DNA of 64,000 nucleotides, taken from assembly GCA_013400155.1 (NCBI GenBank), contig VXBM01000094.1:1397381-1461380 (forward strand). Reading direction: 5' to 3'. Shown here piece after piece: positions 47,941 to 61,600 of this stretch (position 1 is its first letter; every line of letters starts with the position of its first letter). Under the pieces are notes generated by a model. It did not search any database. It saw only the letters and a program-made list of their open reading frames with translations, and was not told where the DNA came from. The DNA comes from Helopsaltes ochotensis (lineage: Eukaryota; Chordata; Aves; Passeriformes; Locustellidae). Made by a program: the position numbers and the translations under genes.

Positions 47941-50900
47941 ATGATCTTGGAAATTCTACCAAATATCACAGACATAGCCTATACAGTCCACTTCCAATAT
48001 TTCACATTTAAATGAATCTCTTTCTCACCAGAAGCAAAATCTGAACAGCGTATCTTTGTCTGCAGTCAAGCAAAAAGAAAAAAAATTAAAAAGATGAAAA
48101 GGAAAAGGAAAGCAATAACTAAGTTCTATTCCTGCCATGCAGGATTGTTTCAGGTGTCAAACAGAAATCAGTTACTGCTCTCCAGTTAGAGTACTTGTGG
48201 TTAAAGAAATTTTAACCTTAGATTTCATACTTAAAAGAAATGAAAAGCCAACATTGCTATCTCAATTTAGTTTCACAACAAGTAAATTTTAAAATATCTA
48301 AACTGACAGTCAAAATTTGTTATATAGGGAACCGATGTCAGATCCAGCTATATTCAAAATCTAAAACTGACAGAAAAGTTTGTTATATTTGGATTTTATG
48401 ACATGCTAGAGTAAACAGGGTTTTGCCTGACAGCTTCTCAGGCAGGCAATCTTACCATTCTTGTATTGTGAAAAGTGTGTTAGCAGTAGAGCGCTGTAAG
48501 GGGTACATGCCAATATGCAATAAAACCTGTGCAGAATTGTTGATACCACTTGAAAATACATGATGTAAAGACAGCTTCAGCTTTGTTTTTGTGATGGACT
48601 TACAAGAGCATTAGAAAAATCAGATAAACCTGCTTAGAGTATGTAAATTTCTGAAACTGTAATAATGTTTTCCTGAAGTGTTATATTTTTGCTAATTTTC
48701 AGGTCTGTAGATCTTTGATTTTGCAACATTTTTTTGTCATAGAAGCATCATTTCTTTTTTTCTGTTTTGTTGTCACTCTTTGGACTATTTCTGTTTCAGA
48801 TACATCTAACAGTATATCTTAGTTACAATGAGGAGACAAAAATTCATCCTAGTATTTATCTTAGGGACTTCCTAATATTCAATGGAATATGCAATGCACT
48901 TTTTAATGCATTCATTCAAATTTTCCTTTAGAGAATAGCACTTATAGCTCTAGACAGGTAAGTTAGGCTTGTCCCTGTACTATACACAGCAAAATGACAA
49001 ATTGTTGGACGTCTCTATCCATCACCAAAGTGTCACTGCTCTAATACATAGGTTCTGTAGTTGAATGTAATTAAAGTATGCATTATTGATGTGTCTCTGC
49101 AAGAAAAGAAGCAGCTAAAATGTACCGTTGTCATCAATATAATTCTGAATACAACGGCATCTGTAGTTATTAGCTTTACCTAGTATCTTACAGGAGCAGT
49201 ACTCTTTTAATTAACTATCTGAGGTAGTTTTTTCCTCTGTTCATTAAACAGCTTTCTCTGGTTTCCCTATCAGAATAACTCTGTTCACTTATCTCATTAA
49301 TTCCCTCCACATAATCTAATAGCAACTTTATTTTCTTTCCCTGAGTTACCCCAGTCTTTTCTCTCTTCATTTAAACTTTGCTCAGCTCACTATTTCTTCC
49401 CCTTTATTCATCATTCTTCTAAGAACTCCTAAATATAATTCAGTTAAAACCATGCTCCTGTTTTTCCAACTGCTACAACTTAGACACTTCCAAAATCTTT
49501 TCCCTGTGAAATATCTGGAGCATTAGGTCATTCTGTATTTGAGGACCCCTATCTGTGAATGCTTTCTCTACATTCTCAAGTGCTCCAGGACTACCTAGGA
49601 GACTCTGCTGGGCTCAAGGTTCATTGCAATGCATGATCCATTCTATGAGAAATATAAATGTCACAGTATTGAGGAGTAGTGTCTTTCACTGAAGAACTGA
49701 GATGCAGAGATGACAGCCTGCCCGTGCAAGTTCATGGCAGAGCTTGGAGATAGTGGGCAATTTAATGTCTTTATTGCCAAACCACCTCATCCTCGTCACT
49801 GGTAGAACTGAGTCATGGTTATCAGTCACAGATGAGTACAGATGATTCAGAGGTTCATTAATGAAGCACTCTTTGATGTTGTTCGAGGCTGAACTAATTA
49901 GGTTTGGAGACACAGCCAGAATATTCAAGAATCTTATTGTTTCCCTTTGTTTGCTTGTAATTGCTGTTCTGCAGTACAGCAGTTTTCTGTGCTAGGGGAT
50001 TTATTTCTAATTTCTACAGAGTATTACATTACCCTTTAATGTAACTCCCTGGTGACATTTTTAAATGATTCATGCACACTTCATATGTACCAATTTATTT
50101 TTAAATGGAAGGTGCAGAGGAAAACCTTAAAAGACACACATCTGTACAGGGAGCTTTGCTGAAGACTTTGCATTCAAGAAGTTGGTGATCTTGGACAGGA
50201 TTCATCTGCTCTGTTAGGGCTCATACCTAGGGCTTGAGAAGCCCCCATGTTATTAATATAACATGCAACTTATAGCTTTGGGAAAGGTAAACTCTACATG
50301 GATCAAGGGGTGGTATGCGTTGAACCTGATCAGGAGAGCACTGCTCATTGAGGAGCCACAGCACACCTGAGCAGGCACAAGCTAGTATGCACTGGGCTGA
50401 ATGTCCAGCGTGGCCTCCATGCCCTGTTGTGCCATCTATGTCCACTGACTGCAGGATGAGCTCCACCAGCTCATAGTACCTGGGGAGCCTGCAGGCACCT
50501 CCCACCTGATTCTGCTGATCACAGCACCTACCTGGCCTTGACTTCATCAAAAAAAAAGGGTAGCAAGAAGTTAATGTGTGAACATCCTGTAGATATACAG
50601 TAGTTTTCTTGTATACAGTACAATTACTGTATTATAAAATTGCTCAAATGGCTGAAAAGGGAGACCTTCCCTCCACAGGCATGATCAGCTCTGCACAGCA
50701 TGACGGGGAAATTCCACTCAGCTCTGATGCTGTATGAACACCTGTGCCCTCTGTCTGAAAGAACATAACATCTACTTACTACATATATTTCTTTCTAGTC
50801 TGTCATATTAAAGCAACTATATTATTGATATTTTTGTTGTCAGGCCCTTTTTATTGGTGTCCAGGAACAGCCCTGCATGGGCTTGTTCCCTCTCTTTCCC

Positions 50901-53895
50901 TCTCCCAGAACAACCTCTCCATCACTCTTACTCAGTACAATATCACTAGGGACCTTAAATAAACATTATTCTGATTTTAAAATGTAGCTAAAGAGGGAAA
51001 GCTGAAAGAAAAAAGAAAGTGAGGCAGCTTCTGGTAACAGAATTCAGGATTTGTCTCTGACTTATGAATTGTTTTGTGTGGTCACTCTTTATGAACAGAA
51101 CACATTCACTCATGTAACCTAGTAATAGGGGACAAATCTTCATAGGGGAGGAAATAACATCCATTACATACTTATTTCTAAACTATTACTTTCAGCTTGG
51201 AAAACCAGCACCCGAGGACTTTTGATGCTTAGGCAAGAAACTTAGTGAGATTGCTCTACACTTAGAATAATAGTTAAAATTCTCAGTCAGAAAGTCAGAT
51301 GATGATATGATTAAATCATGGGAGCATAAATCAGGATTCTCATCCAGGTGACTTTCATGAGAAACTTTAATTAAACTTTGATTAGGTATAGATTGGAGAG
51401 GAGAGGTATTTTTGTCTTGCCTATCTACCTCTGTGTTCACCTCTCCGTTTGTTCATTGTCTAATAATTTTTGAAGCTACCAGTCAATCTTAATTCATTAT
51501 GACAGACTAGGTGAAGTCTTAATATATCAGACACCAGGCAAACCAGAACCCAACAGTACTGCTGCCTGGAGAACAATTTACTATTTCCTCTTTAGGTTTT
51601 TTGTTGTTGTTGTTGTTGTTTGTTTGTTTTTTAATCTTTATGTTGTATAAGAGATGGAAATATTTCTGTCCTTTTTGATCAGTCCATAGAATCAGTTAGC
51701 CTGTATCCTATTTCTAGCAGTAACTGGAACAAGAAAAGCATTTGTACAAGTACAGAATTACCTATCCACAATAGAGTGGTTCTCCACAGTGGGATCTCTA
51801 TTCTCCTGCCCTCTTAGTTAATAATTGTAGTTTGGCCTGAACAGGATTTTATATCTCTTCTCTTTCCTAGGTTGGCTTTCTCAAGGCAAAAAAATCTAGT
51901 TTTTCTCCCTACCTGCTCGTGATCCAGGTATGTCCAACACCCACCAAAAACCATTGAACCCATTGGGCATTTTTAGCAAAATCTGAAAAAATAAGAGAAG
52001 TCTGGCAAATGATATGAAAATTGGTGGTTCTGGAAAGTGGCTAATATTAATGTTCCCACCCAAAAAAAGTCTGGCAAAATACAGCTGCAGTACACCTGGT
52101 TTGGAGATAGCTTGGGAGCCAGCCTTCAGATAGAGAGTTGCAGTAGAGTTGCCTCTGGCAAATGAGCATTGGAGGCTGGGGAATGAGAGCTAGGACATAT
52201 GGGGGGATAGAAGATGAGGGGACAAGGTATCCAGTAGATAATCTGGATTAGTGTTTACAAATAACTTACTTCAGACACTGTTGCTTCTGTAATAAGAAAA
52301 AAAGGTACAAAAGGATGACAATTTTCACATGTTATTCTGGAGGAAACGGAAAAAAAAGGGTCCTTGCCACCATGAGAAAGTTATACAGTGTTTACTGGGA
52401 GTGACTCCATTGTACTAGTAAATTTAACTGAGTGTTTATGAATTTTTTAATCCATGTAAACCAGAGCAGTTTAATTACATATTTAAAAAAAAGGATTGCA
52501 TAACCTCTGTAAGGTGTTGAATATTTCATGTCAGCCTAAGGATGCAGCATGTTCCATTAGTTGAAAAAGCCCTTGAGGATGTGTGAAAGCACTGGATGAG
52601 AGTATCTCCATGTTAGATAGGAAAGCATGCATACATGTATGTGTATATCCATAGGGAAGAAGGGAAAATAGCTATGGGCAATGTAATATGGGGAATAGTA
52701 GGTTGTATCTTATTGAGAGGAAGCAGATATTATATAGAAAGGTACAAGCATATTTCATTATAAAGTCCTACTTTATTAGTATAATAATTTTGATTTGAAG
52801 CACCATTTTGCTTTGAGATGTGCCTTTGATTTCCTTCAAAGAGAAAAGAGAATGCTTATGTAAAGTCTGAATCACATTCATATACTCTTATCTGAGTATC
52901 AGGATGTTAAATGATACCTTGTTTGTAATTTTTGGCATTTGCCTAAGATGTCTTTGTTTTTATGCAATCAGCTTGCTGCTGAATGTTCACACTCCTTGTG
53001 GCTATTTGAAGAAAATAAGATTTAATTTAGCAAGGTATTTACTGTTAATTTGTTAGATAATTTGGTCTCCACTGACATAAAGAGACTTTATTAATTCAGT
53101 CATTTAGTTTGCTTGTAGGTTCAGCAGAAGCACACCATAAAACATATGAATTACTTTAATTGCAGTTCAGAGATGGTGTACCCGACATTACCTGCAGCTC
53201 ACGTTCACACCTTCTGAAGAGCAGGGATCTGCAATGACTTCAGTGTCTGTAGTGGATAGATGTAAATTTGACTATGCAACCCTGCTTGGTTAAACAAGAA
53301 TATCCCTCTCTAAATAGATACTAAAAACTGCAGCTAAAACTTTAGTTTTATTCATCTGTCCTTGCCATGTCTCTGAGATTAACCCATTTACAGCATGTAA
53401 CAGTTTACTAATTTAAAGCTGTTCCGTACCTAGCTCTTACAAAACATAAAACTTGGCTTTTCTCTTCTGTCACAGACCTGGAGCCCAGGTCAGGTCTGAG
53501 TTAGATAGTAGCAATTTAGCACGGTCCAGAAACACAGGGACAACACTGATCTATAGATGTCTGAACCAGAAGATGAGGCAGACCTTGCCAGGACACAAGG
53601 ATCACTGCTGTGATGTGGCTGATGAGACTGGAAGAGGAAGACATTGAGCAAGTGCTGTTGGTGCTTATAAGGCATGTTTAGATAAAGGTCTGTAAATGTC
53701 CAGGGAAAAGCTTAGGGTAATAAACAGCTGGTCTTCACCATTTCCTTGTGAACATAAAGAGCTATGACAAGCAGTCACTTCCTTCCACTGCTGGCAAAGC
53801 AAATTGCTGGGCAAATCATGTTGCTGCTTTGCTGTCTCCTCTTTGATTAAGTCCAAGCTGTCTACAGCGGTCTTGGCCCACATTTTACTCCAGTC
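47941..53895. other. 6 kb without a recognised gene or transposon
   Basis: A GC-richer patch at 50230-50550 contains a 107-codon minus frame with no recognisable domain. A GTT/GTTT microsatellite lies at 51601-51630. The rest is plain A+T-rich DNA. Confidence 0.45.
51601..51630. repeat. (TTG)n microsatellite
   Basis: Six or so TTG units continue into TTTG units. Confidence 0.85.
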
Positions 53896-54131
53896 TGTTG
53901 TCATAGTTTAACCTCAGCCAGCAGCTCAGCCCCATGCAACTGCTGCACACTCTCCCAAAGAGGGAAGGCTTGTGTGGACTGGTCTGCTTTTTATCCATGT
54001 GACCCCTCCTCTAGTGTGGGTGAGGTGATCAGCAAACCCATCTGAGCCCACCAAGCCCATACATTTATAGCTGCAGGAAAGGCAAAACCCACGCTGAGGG
54101 GCTGCAGGGGCCTGAGCTTTCCCCTTTAACA
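53896..54131. mobile_element. Possible fragment of an avian endogenous retrovirus LTR
   Basis: The segment opens TGTTGTCATAGTTTAACC, followed by CAGCCAGCAGCTCAGCCCC. This resembles the start of an LTR common in many birds, possibly ERVL-type, that I recall as GTTTAACC-C-CAGCC-GGCAGCT. Only the first 60-70 bases look convincing. The rest, to about 54131, is GC-richer than its surroundings and ends without a clear edge. The family and the end are uncertain. Confidence 0.4.
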
Positions 54132-56094
54132 AGTCACAAAGCTACTTAAAACCCTAAGCCTTCAAGTTATGTTGAGTTGTTGCAGGTGCCAGAAAGGCTT
54201 GGCTCCAAAAGGATAAGGGCCTTAAGTGTCAACTTAACTTTTTTGACAAGTATAACCTCAGGGTCTTATTCCCCTTGAAAAGTTTAAACAAGGTTTTTCA
54301 TGAATTTTTGCACAGGAGTCAATCAAAGGGGCAAGCTTTTCTGACATAAGCCTGGGGAATGCCATCAGTGTACACACACGACAGAAACCCTCTTTTCTCT
54401 CTTCATGAGGTCTTGGGAATTGGAGCTCTCAGTGCTCCCAGTCACCGCCTGCCACTTAAACACACTCAGCAAAAACTTTGTCTTGCTGGACTTCAAGGGT
54501 TCATGCCCCTCACAGACAGCTGCCCTCATTAATGGCTTCTCAACATCAAACAGGTTGGTGGATTTGCTGTTCTGTCCTGCTCCCTTCCCATAATAGAACA
54601 AAGCCCAAACAAACAACAAGCAAACAAACAAAAGAAAAATCCTATTTGCTTTGTGCTACTGTAGAAAAACAATTTTGTTTCCAAAAGCTCAGCAGGAGTA
54701 GCACACATGCTGGAGAAGGCAACAAAGCAGACTGAAAAGGAAGCAAGACTTCTCAGTCAGCAGTGTTGGCTTTAAATCTGTTCACCCCATCCTGTGAAAG
54801 CTAAGTTGAGAGTGTGGATAGGGACTGGCTTCTAGCCCAGTGGCTTTAGTACCTAACTGAAATCCAAGGCAATTTAACCACAGCAATTCAGTGCATTCAT
54901 TTAAAAAACTAATTGCAGAGAGAGGCTTCTTGAGATTGCTCAAGGTGAAGTGCATCCATGTTTTAGGATTGTTTCGACAGAGCCTCACCCAATCCACATA
55001 AGGAACACTCCCAAATCCCATTTCCCCAAAATGGGTGATTTTAAATCTCATTTTTGTCTTTGAAAAAAGTCTTTATCTCCTGGTTAACACCTGGAAGATA
55101 TAATTTCACTCAATGGATTTTCACTGTTCCCACAACTCCTCCAGGCATATTTCAAGAGATGTCTCAGTTTTAATTCTCTCACTGTCCTCTTTCCCCTAAT
55201 CCTTTTTCTTAATGCCATATAATCAGGCAGAACACAATCAGTTAGTCAAACTAGAGCACAGATGACATCCCATGAGCCAGAAGGAAGGAGAGGGATTAGA
55301 GGCTGGTTCAGGCACATGGCAATATCTAATTAGTTGACATCTTGTGAAATCCTGTGAGATTTTTGGAGAGTGGTGGTAGGGAGCAGAAGAAGAGTTGTTA
55401 ATAGGTGATGGTGATAATTTTCCCCATAATCTCCAAAGGAAGTGATTGATTACTCTGAATATTTTGAAAATTGTCATGGGTAGAGCATTTTTCTCCATCT
55501 AAACAATTAATTTGGCCTTTAAATACTGTTCACAGGTGGGAAGGTGGGTCATGTACAGTAGGACTTCAAAGAGTTTAGTCACAGGACTGAGAAAAACTAT
55601 GGGGAGTGCTGAGATTTTAGCCATTGTTCTTACTGAGAGGAAAGGAAAGATCCCAAACTGGTCACTGAACAGACTTCACAGCACACAAGGTTGGAAGATC
55701 CTCAGTGAGATACTTGGAGCTTTAAGCTACCCAAAGGGAGATGAAAGGTAACCTTCCCTGCAAGATGTCATACTACAAGCCTACAAACATGTCAGAGACA
55801 GAACCCAATATTTTGCTGTTTGAAGCCCAGGGACTGCCAATAAAGTCTGAAACTTGTATTAAAGCTGTAGTGAAACCGGCACCAAGAATGTTTATCACCC
55901 ATAGAAGTGAGAAAAATGAGATCTACATTTGTTTTATATTTTCCCTCTGTTTTCATTAACCAACCTGTTACACTAACAATTACTAACCTGTCATTAACAC
56001 TAGCTTGTCTGTTACAGTAATTTATACTTACAATACTAATGTGACAAAACTCCAGTTGTACTTCATTTTATACCAAATTACAAAAGGGACAAAT
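54132..56094. other. Unassigned DNA
   Basis: No gene or transposon recognised. The frames on both strands near 54365-54735 overlap each other and match nothing known. Confidence 0.45.
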
Positions 56095-56320
56095 AAAAAA
56101 TCTTTCAGTTTGGACATCAGGAAGAATTTCTTTGCTGAAAGGCTTTTCAGTCCATTTAAAATGGACTGTCCAGGAAAATGGTGGAGTCACCTTTCTTGGA
56201 AGTGTTCAAGAAACAACTGGATGTGACACCTTGGGCTATGGTTTAGGTGGCAAAGTGGTGTTGGGTCCAAGGCTGGACCCCGGTATCTTGGAAGACTTAT
56301 CCAGCTTTAATGATCCTATG
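56095..56320 (+). mobile_element. CR1 LINE 3' end, plus strand
   Basis: The copy starts with GGACATCAGGAAGAATTTCT, continues with GTGGAGTCACC and GAAGTGTTCAAG, and ends with TTAATGATCCTATG. This is the sense-strand order of the bird CR1 3' untranslated region. A self-complementary CCATTTAAAATGG near 56153 interrupts the usual text. No coding part is left. The tail runs directly into the ATTCT microsatellite. Confidence 0.88.
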
Positions 56321-56418
56321 ATTCTATTCTATTCTATTCTATTCTATTCTATTCTATTCTATTCTATTCTATTCTATTCTATTCTATTCTATTCTATTCT
56401 ATTCTATTCTATTCTATT
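56321..56418 (+). repeat. (ATTCT)n microsatellite, about 19.6 perfect units
   Basis: 98 bases of perfect ATTCT lie directly after the ATTCTATG-type tail of a CR1. The unit is the tail octamer minus ATG, so the array most likely grew from the retrotransposon tail. Confidence 0.97.
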
Positions 56419-57265
56419 TAAGCATAGCTTTATAACAGGCATGAGAAAACAAACATATATCCTATATCAAAAGCTGGGGCAAACATGAGTATTTCTCAGG
56501 AGAAAAAAATGGCTCTTTGTTGATAGCATAGGATTTGATATTTGGTTTCTGTTTTAATCTGAAAAAACTGAAATACAAGAAGATTATGAGACAACCCAAT
56601 AACAATAACATCTCACAAAAATCTAAAAAAGGAGTGCCTCCCGTAGGACAGCAGACAGTAAGAGCTCTGAAATGTGAGGGCATACAGAGGTCAAGATTAG
56701 AAAATACTGCATAAAAATTTAAGACAAAGAAACAAAAATAGTGTGAGCATGTGGAATATTTCTTTTTAAAGGACAAATTGAATCTTCTAAGAAAAATTAT
56801 AAATTCTTTGTCTGCAGTCAAAACACTAAAAGGGAAGAACTGGATCAAAGAGTAATTTCCAAGTGATAGACCAAACCCTTCTTTTTTCATGGATAACCAG
56901 TGGAATTACATAAGGAGTTTTGCAAACCATCTTTGAAGCCATCTTCTAATACACAGTTCTGTACTCGTAATCTTAATTGTAAGGCATCCAGTAGTAGATC
57001 CACCCTTAGGATTTTCAAAATTATTAAGAAATTAAATTTTCATTAATTTTGTAATTACTGGCCTTTATGACACTATATTAGATACTACTTTTAATATGGA
57101 TTTTTACTGTACAATTTTGTCACAGTTATTTTTTCCTTATAATGCCATTTTATAGGGATTTCAATAGTCAGGTAAGAAATAAACTCTTGAATTTGCATGA
57201 AACAGTCTTTACAGAAGATCCTCTTAATTCCTTCATATTATACTTTTTTTTTTTAATTATGAAAT
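56419..57265. other. Unassigned DNA
   Basis: A 142-codon minus frame (56462-56890) is the longest here. It is Phe/Leu-rich, as A+T-rich chance frames are, and no domain is seen. Confidence 0.45.
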
Positions 57266-57960
57266 AACAGTAGCCACGCTGGCTCACACTGGAGGTCCCT
57301 TTAGCCCACTACCTTGTCCTTGGCAATAAACAAGGGGGGATGCACAAGGAAATATGAAAGAACAGGATGAACATATAGGATGTTTCACTTGTACAATAAA
57401 CATCTCCAAATTTTTGTGGCTTGTGTACACTCAGGGGTTTATAAGCACTAATAACTACAACTTGACTAAGAACTGTGAAGTCTCTGATCCCTTAAAGTTT
57501 TAATAGCCACACCATGCCATGAAAATGGATCCTATGTGCAAAGATATACATCCTGTTCTATTTGCTGCATGCCAGGGGGATAAAGAGCAGAACATACTCC
57601 TATTCACTTTCAGCACACTACTCATCTGTTTAGACTTCTGCTTTATGCCCCCCATTTCTTTCTTTTCCAGACTACTTCCAACATCTCAGTTTACTGAGAA
57701 ATCCATGAACTTGATCATCTCTGTAGCTCTTCTCTGAAGCTTCTTCCACTTCCATCTTCTTATTTCTCCTCTCTGAACATTTTATATTATTCTTCTCTTT
57801 TTGAGATGAAGCAAGCAGAACTGTATATAATGAATCATACAGCTATGGCATAATGATATTTTGCCTCACTTTCTGAACCTTCTACTAACAACTGAATATT
57901 TAGGGTTTTGACCTCCATCAGGCATTGATTTAGTGTTTTCATCAATGCATCCAGAACTTT
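57266..57960 (-). mobile_element. Ancient, diverged CR1/L3-like LINE fragment
   Basis: GGTCCCTTTAGCCCA near 57293 and CTTTTTGAGATGAAG...AGAACTG near 57798-57822 match, in order, the reverse complement of an old amniote CR1 lineage that is also found in turtles and crocodiles. The minus strand here would encode the ORF2 C-terminus around the L-E-Y-C-V-Q-F position. Many indels make it the oldest-looking repeat in the window. The middle part (57380-57640) is only weakly similar and may contain unrelated DNA. Confidence 0.6.
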
Positions 57961-58249
57961 TTAAAATGGCACTTCTGAGTAGATATACATACATATGTAT
58001 ATAATGCTGCATTTTATATATGTGATGCACTTTTTCTTTGCCCTCATTCTCCTGAAGGATTTATGTATGATACACTCTTCCTTCATTTCTCTCAGGGATC
58101 AAGTATTACCTGATAACTCTTACTTTGCCACCTCCCTTCTCCAGGTGCATCTACATGTCTGCCACAGAACTCATGAACTCCTAAAATCTAAAGAGCTAAG
58201 AACTAAGAACTTATTCCTATGCTGTGTTTCTTATTCCAGCCAATTACTT

Positions 58250-58625
58250 GAACAGGAACCACTAGCATCCCCTGGCAGTAGAGACTGCCAAAGGCATATG
58301 GGGCTGCATCCCTGGAGCACAGCCAGGAGATCAGGGAGGCATTGGTTGTCCCCTTCTGCTCAGCATTCACTAGCTACATCTAGATACTGTACTCCAACAC
58401 AGGAAAGGCATCAATAAATTGCAGCAAGTTCAGTGATGGTTAGGGCTGGAGCACTGTCCCTGGGGCAGGGGGCCTGTCCAGCCTGCGGCAGAGATGGCTT
58501 TGGGAACACTGCACAGCTACCCCAGTATCCATAGGAAGCTTGAAGAGATGGGAGACAGACTGTCCAATGGGATGTGCAGTGAGAGGATAAGAGATAATAG
58601 GCGTGAATTTAATTTTCTCTGAAGT
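58250..58625 (+). mobile_element. CR1 LINE fragment, truncated at both ends
   Basis: GGCTGCATCCCTGGAGCAC, then CCCTTCTGCTCAGCATT, ATCTAGATACTGTACTCCA, AGGGCTGGAGCA and AGAGGATAAGAGATAATAGG follow the sense order of the CR1 region spanning the end of ORF2 and the 3'-UTR start. The characteristic 3' tail is missing, so the copy has lost its 3' end, which is unusual for a simple LINE insertion. It lies just 290 bases after the old minus-strand CR1. Confidence 0.8.
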
Positions 58626-61600
58626 TTCACCTTTGCTGTTAAGAAAAAATATTTTAAAAACTGTGGACTATCCACACTGACTTAAAAAACAATATGTAAT
58701 GCCTATGCCTCACAATCTCTTAAAGCACAGGTAAAGTAGCTCCTTTATTTTTGTGAATTCTAAAGTTTTTGAGTCCTATTCTGAGCTGGTTTTTATCTCA
58801 CAATGATTTGCAATTGTCCTTTGTGATTCCAATCACAATTTTCCTTTGCTGACCATATATGTATTCCTCACTAATTCATGGGCAGAAATAAATAGCAGAC
58901 TAACTCCAGGAGACATTTTGGGCTAGTTATCTAGCCCAAAGGACAAATAAGCATCTCATTGGTGTGATGGAAAAAAAAATTGTCAAATGTATTTTTAATT
59001 ACCCCTAAGGATTATTTTGGAATCAGAGGAAAAAATTGGCATATGAAGAGACATGTTTCTCACTTTTCAGTTATATCTAAACTGTAAAATATTTTGAGCA
59101 TCAAATCAAACCAAAGAATGAAAAACAATCTAGCAGATCTTCCATACAAAAATCTACTAATTGATTAAACAGATTATTTTTCTAGAAATAATATTTTTCT
59201 TCTAATATAAAGATCTAATGGTTAAGACTTCAAAATAATAAAAATAATTTATTTTCATTGCCTTAAAAATTCTAAGGTGTAATTGTTAAGAGAAATGGTG
59301 AATACTCAATGTATAGCATTAAGGACAGAGCACTAGAAAGCTGTAGAGTTATACCACAGATTTCTTCAGGGGACTATGATTTAGAGCAGTGATGCTTCAG
59401 TCATGCATACACAGAGCAACATTGACATCTAGTGGCCGTAAAGTCAATTATTTCTATATACGTTTCATAGCTAATCTGAGAGATATTTTTTTATATTGAG
59501 TCAAATGCTATTATTTTCGATGATGATTATTATTATTATTATTGTTATTATTTTGTTTTACATTGTATGCACATTAATAAAATTTGAAATACCCATATAA
59601 GAAAGGCACACATATAGCTGTGTAAAAATCAATATTTTATAATTCTGAATTATGTTAGAGCAAAAAATGCTACAACACAAGTAGAAGTAAGGAAAAAACT
59701 CAGAAAGCACTGAAAATACTCATACAGATAAAGAAAACATTTTTATTTTTGCATCAATAATGCAATTTATTAATTTAGTTAACTGTAACATGTAAAATGG
59801 CAATATAGCCATAACCATCAATGATTTGAGGTTTTTATATCCTTGAAAGCAGAGGCTTGCCATATATTACAGCAAGCAGACACATACAACATATTCTTAA
59901 ACTAAGGGTTCAGGGCATGTTAGAGAATAAGAACAAAAATCTTGATTAGCCTGGATAAGTCCTTCTTGCAAAAGAGGGATCTGCCTAGACAAGAAAACGG
60001 AAAAAGAAACCTTTCCAGGGATCACACAGGGGCCCCATGGCCAGCATTCTGAAGGATTTCATGGAGGCAATACTGATTTCCCCAGCTTTCCCAGCATAGT
60101 CATCTACCACAGCACCTGGCCTTCTGACTGCTCCAGGGCCATCAGTGCCCTAATTTCCAATGAAGCACAGAGCAGCAGCATCCAGTCTTTGAGTTCCACA
60201 ACAAAACAGCGTGCATGGCACTCTGTATGGACAACAGATAGTGTGGCTCCCCAGCCCTATGCAGGATGAAGTGATGATCCATGCAATCCTGATCCTGCCC
60301 TCTAGCCTCTCTTCCAGGCACAGGCAGGAGAGGGCTCCATATGATGGAGGCTAGGCTCTCTCCCCAGCCTGGATGCAGTTCACCCTGCTCACCATACAGA
60401 ATAACCTGCAAGGTCAGGTCTCCTTCGCAAGCCTGCATGGACATGCAACACCCACTGCCTTTCATTTCATTCACAAGGAGTTTTATTCCTTTGGCCTACA
60501 TGATATTCCTTTCAGATCCTTTCCCCTGATTTTCTCTGTGTTTTCATGAGCTCTTCAATATCGCAATGACTGAAGAGCTCAAATACATGTAACCTACTTG
60601 GGGATTTGAGGTATGGGATTTGGATAACACATGAGAGTTCTTATGTGTTAAAATCACATTCTTACTACAAGACGGCAAGTAAGCACTCCTTGAGAATGTG
60701 ATTTGGTACAAACTAGAAATATCACATTGAGAATGATATCCAGCTTTCCTGGGAGCTGGAAGTAAGCCAAAGAGCAAGCAGAGGAGAATCATACTCCTTC
60801 CATAATTCCAAGGATCTCTGCATCACTCTCCGGGTTTGAAGAGCGTTATGTTTTCTAGTACCTGAAGTAAATTCAAGGGAAGCAGGTCATTCCTGGGTCA
60901 AGTATACATTCTGGGTCAAAAACAAAGCAAAGTTCTGAAACAGAGTTATTAAAACCTAGGCAACGATAAAATGAGACATACCAATGTGTATTTGTAGCAT
61001 TACCAGTAGTATAGGTTACACTTAAACTTGTCTAATGTAACCTTTTATCTAGCTTCCTTCAAAGACTACACAGAATTCACAGTTATTTTCAGTCCATTGG
61101 TTCAAAGTATTATTTTATGAGGAAATGAATGAGGCAAGAAAGACTATTTCTTTACATTTGCATTGAATTTGCCAATGACATTTGAGTTTGCACAATGATG
61201 ATGTTGGTGCAGCACATTGACCAACACAAGAACTAACAGTGACAGATGTTGTGCTGAGGTGCAGAAATACTTCCTGAAACCTGTCACAGGCTTATTGACC
61301 ACTGCAAAAAATTTTATTTACTTGTTTTGCAGCATGAGACCTCACAGAAGAATGAAGTCACATGGGAGACACACAAAAAATAAATGGGCAAACCCGCAAC
61401 ATATGTTAGCAGTTTTTGCTGTCCACTTGGTAGTTGTTTCCTTTTCTCTATTTGGAGATATTGCACTGTGTCCATGATAAAGGCACAGTAGACAGAACAC
61501 AGCCACAGGTGTCATTCTTCTTGGCTGGGGATGTGAGAATATGTTCATAAGTTATCAGAGATGTCCAAGGCACCTGAACTTCTCACTCTGACTTCAATCG

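Noticed and set aside
56132..56488. 118-codon plus frame with an Ile/Leu/Phe/Tyr/Ser repeat
   Set aside because: It is made of CR1 3'-UTR and the ATTCT array.
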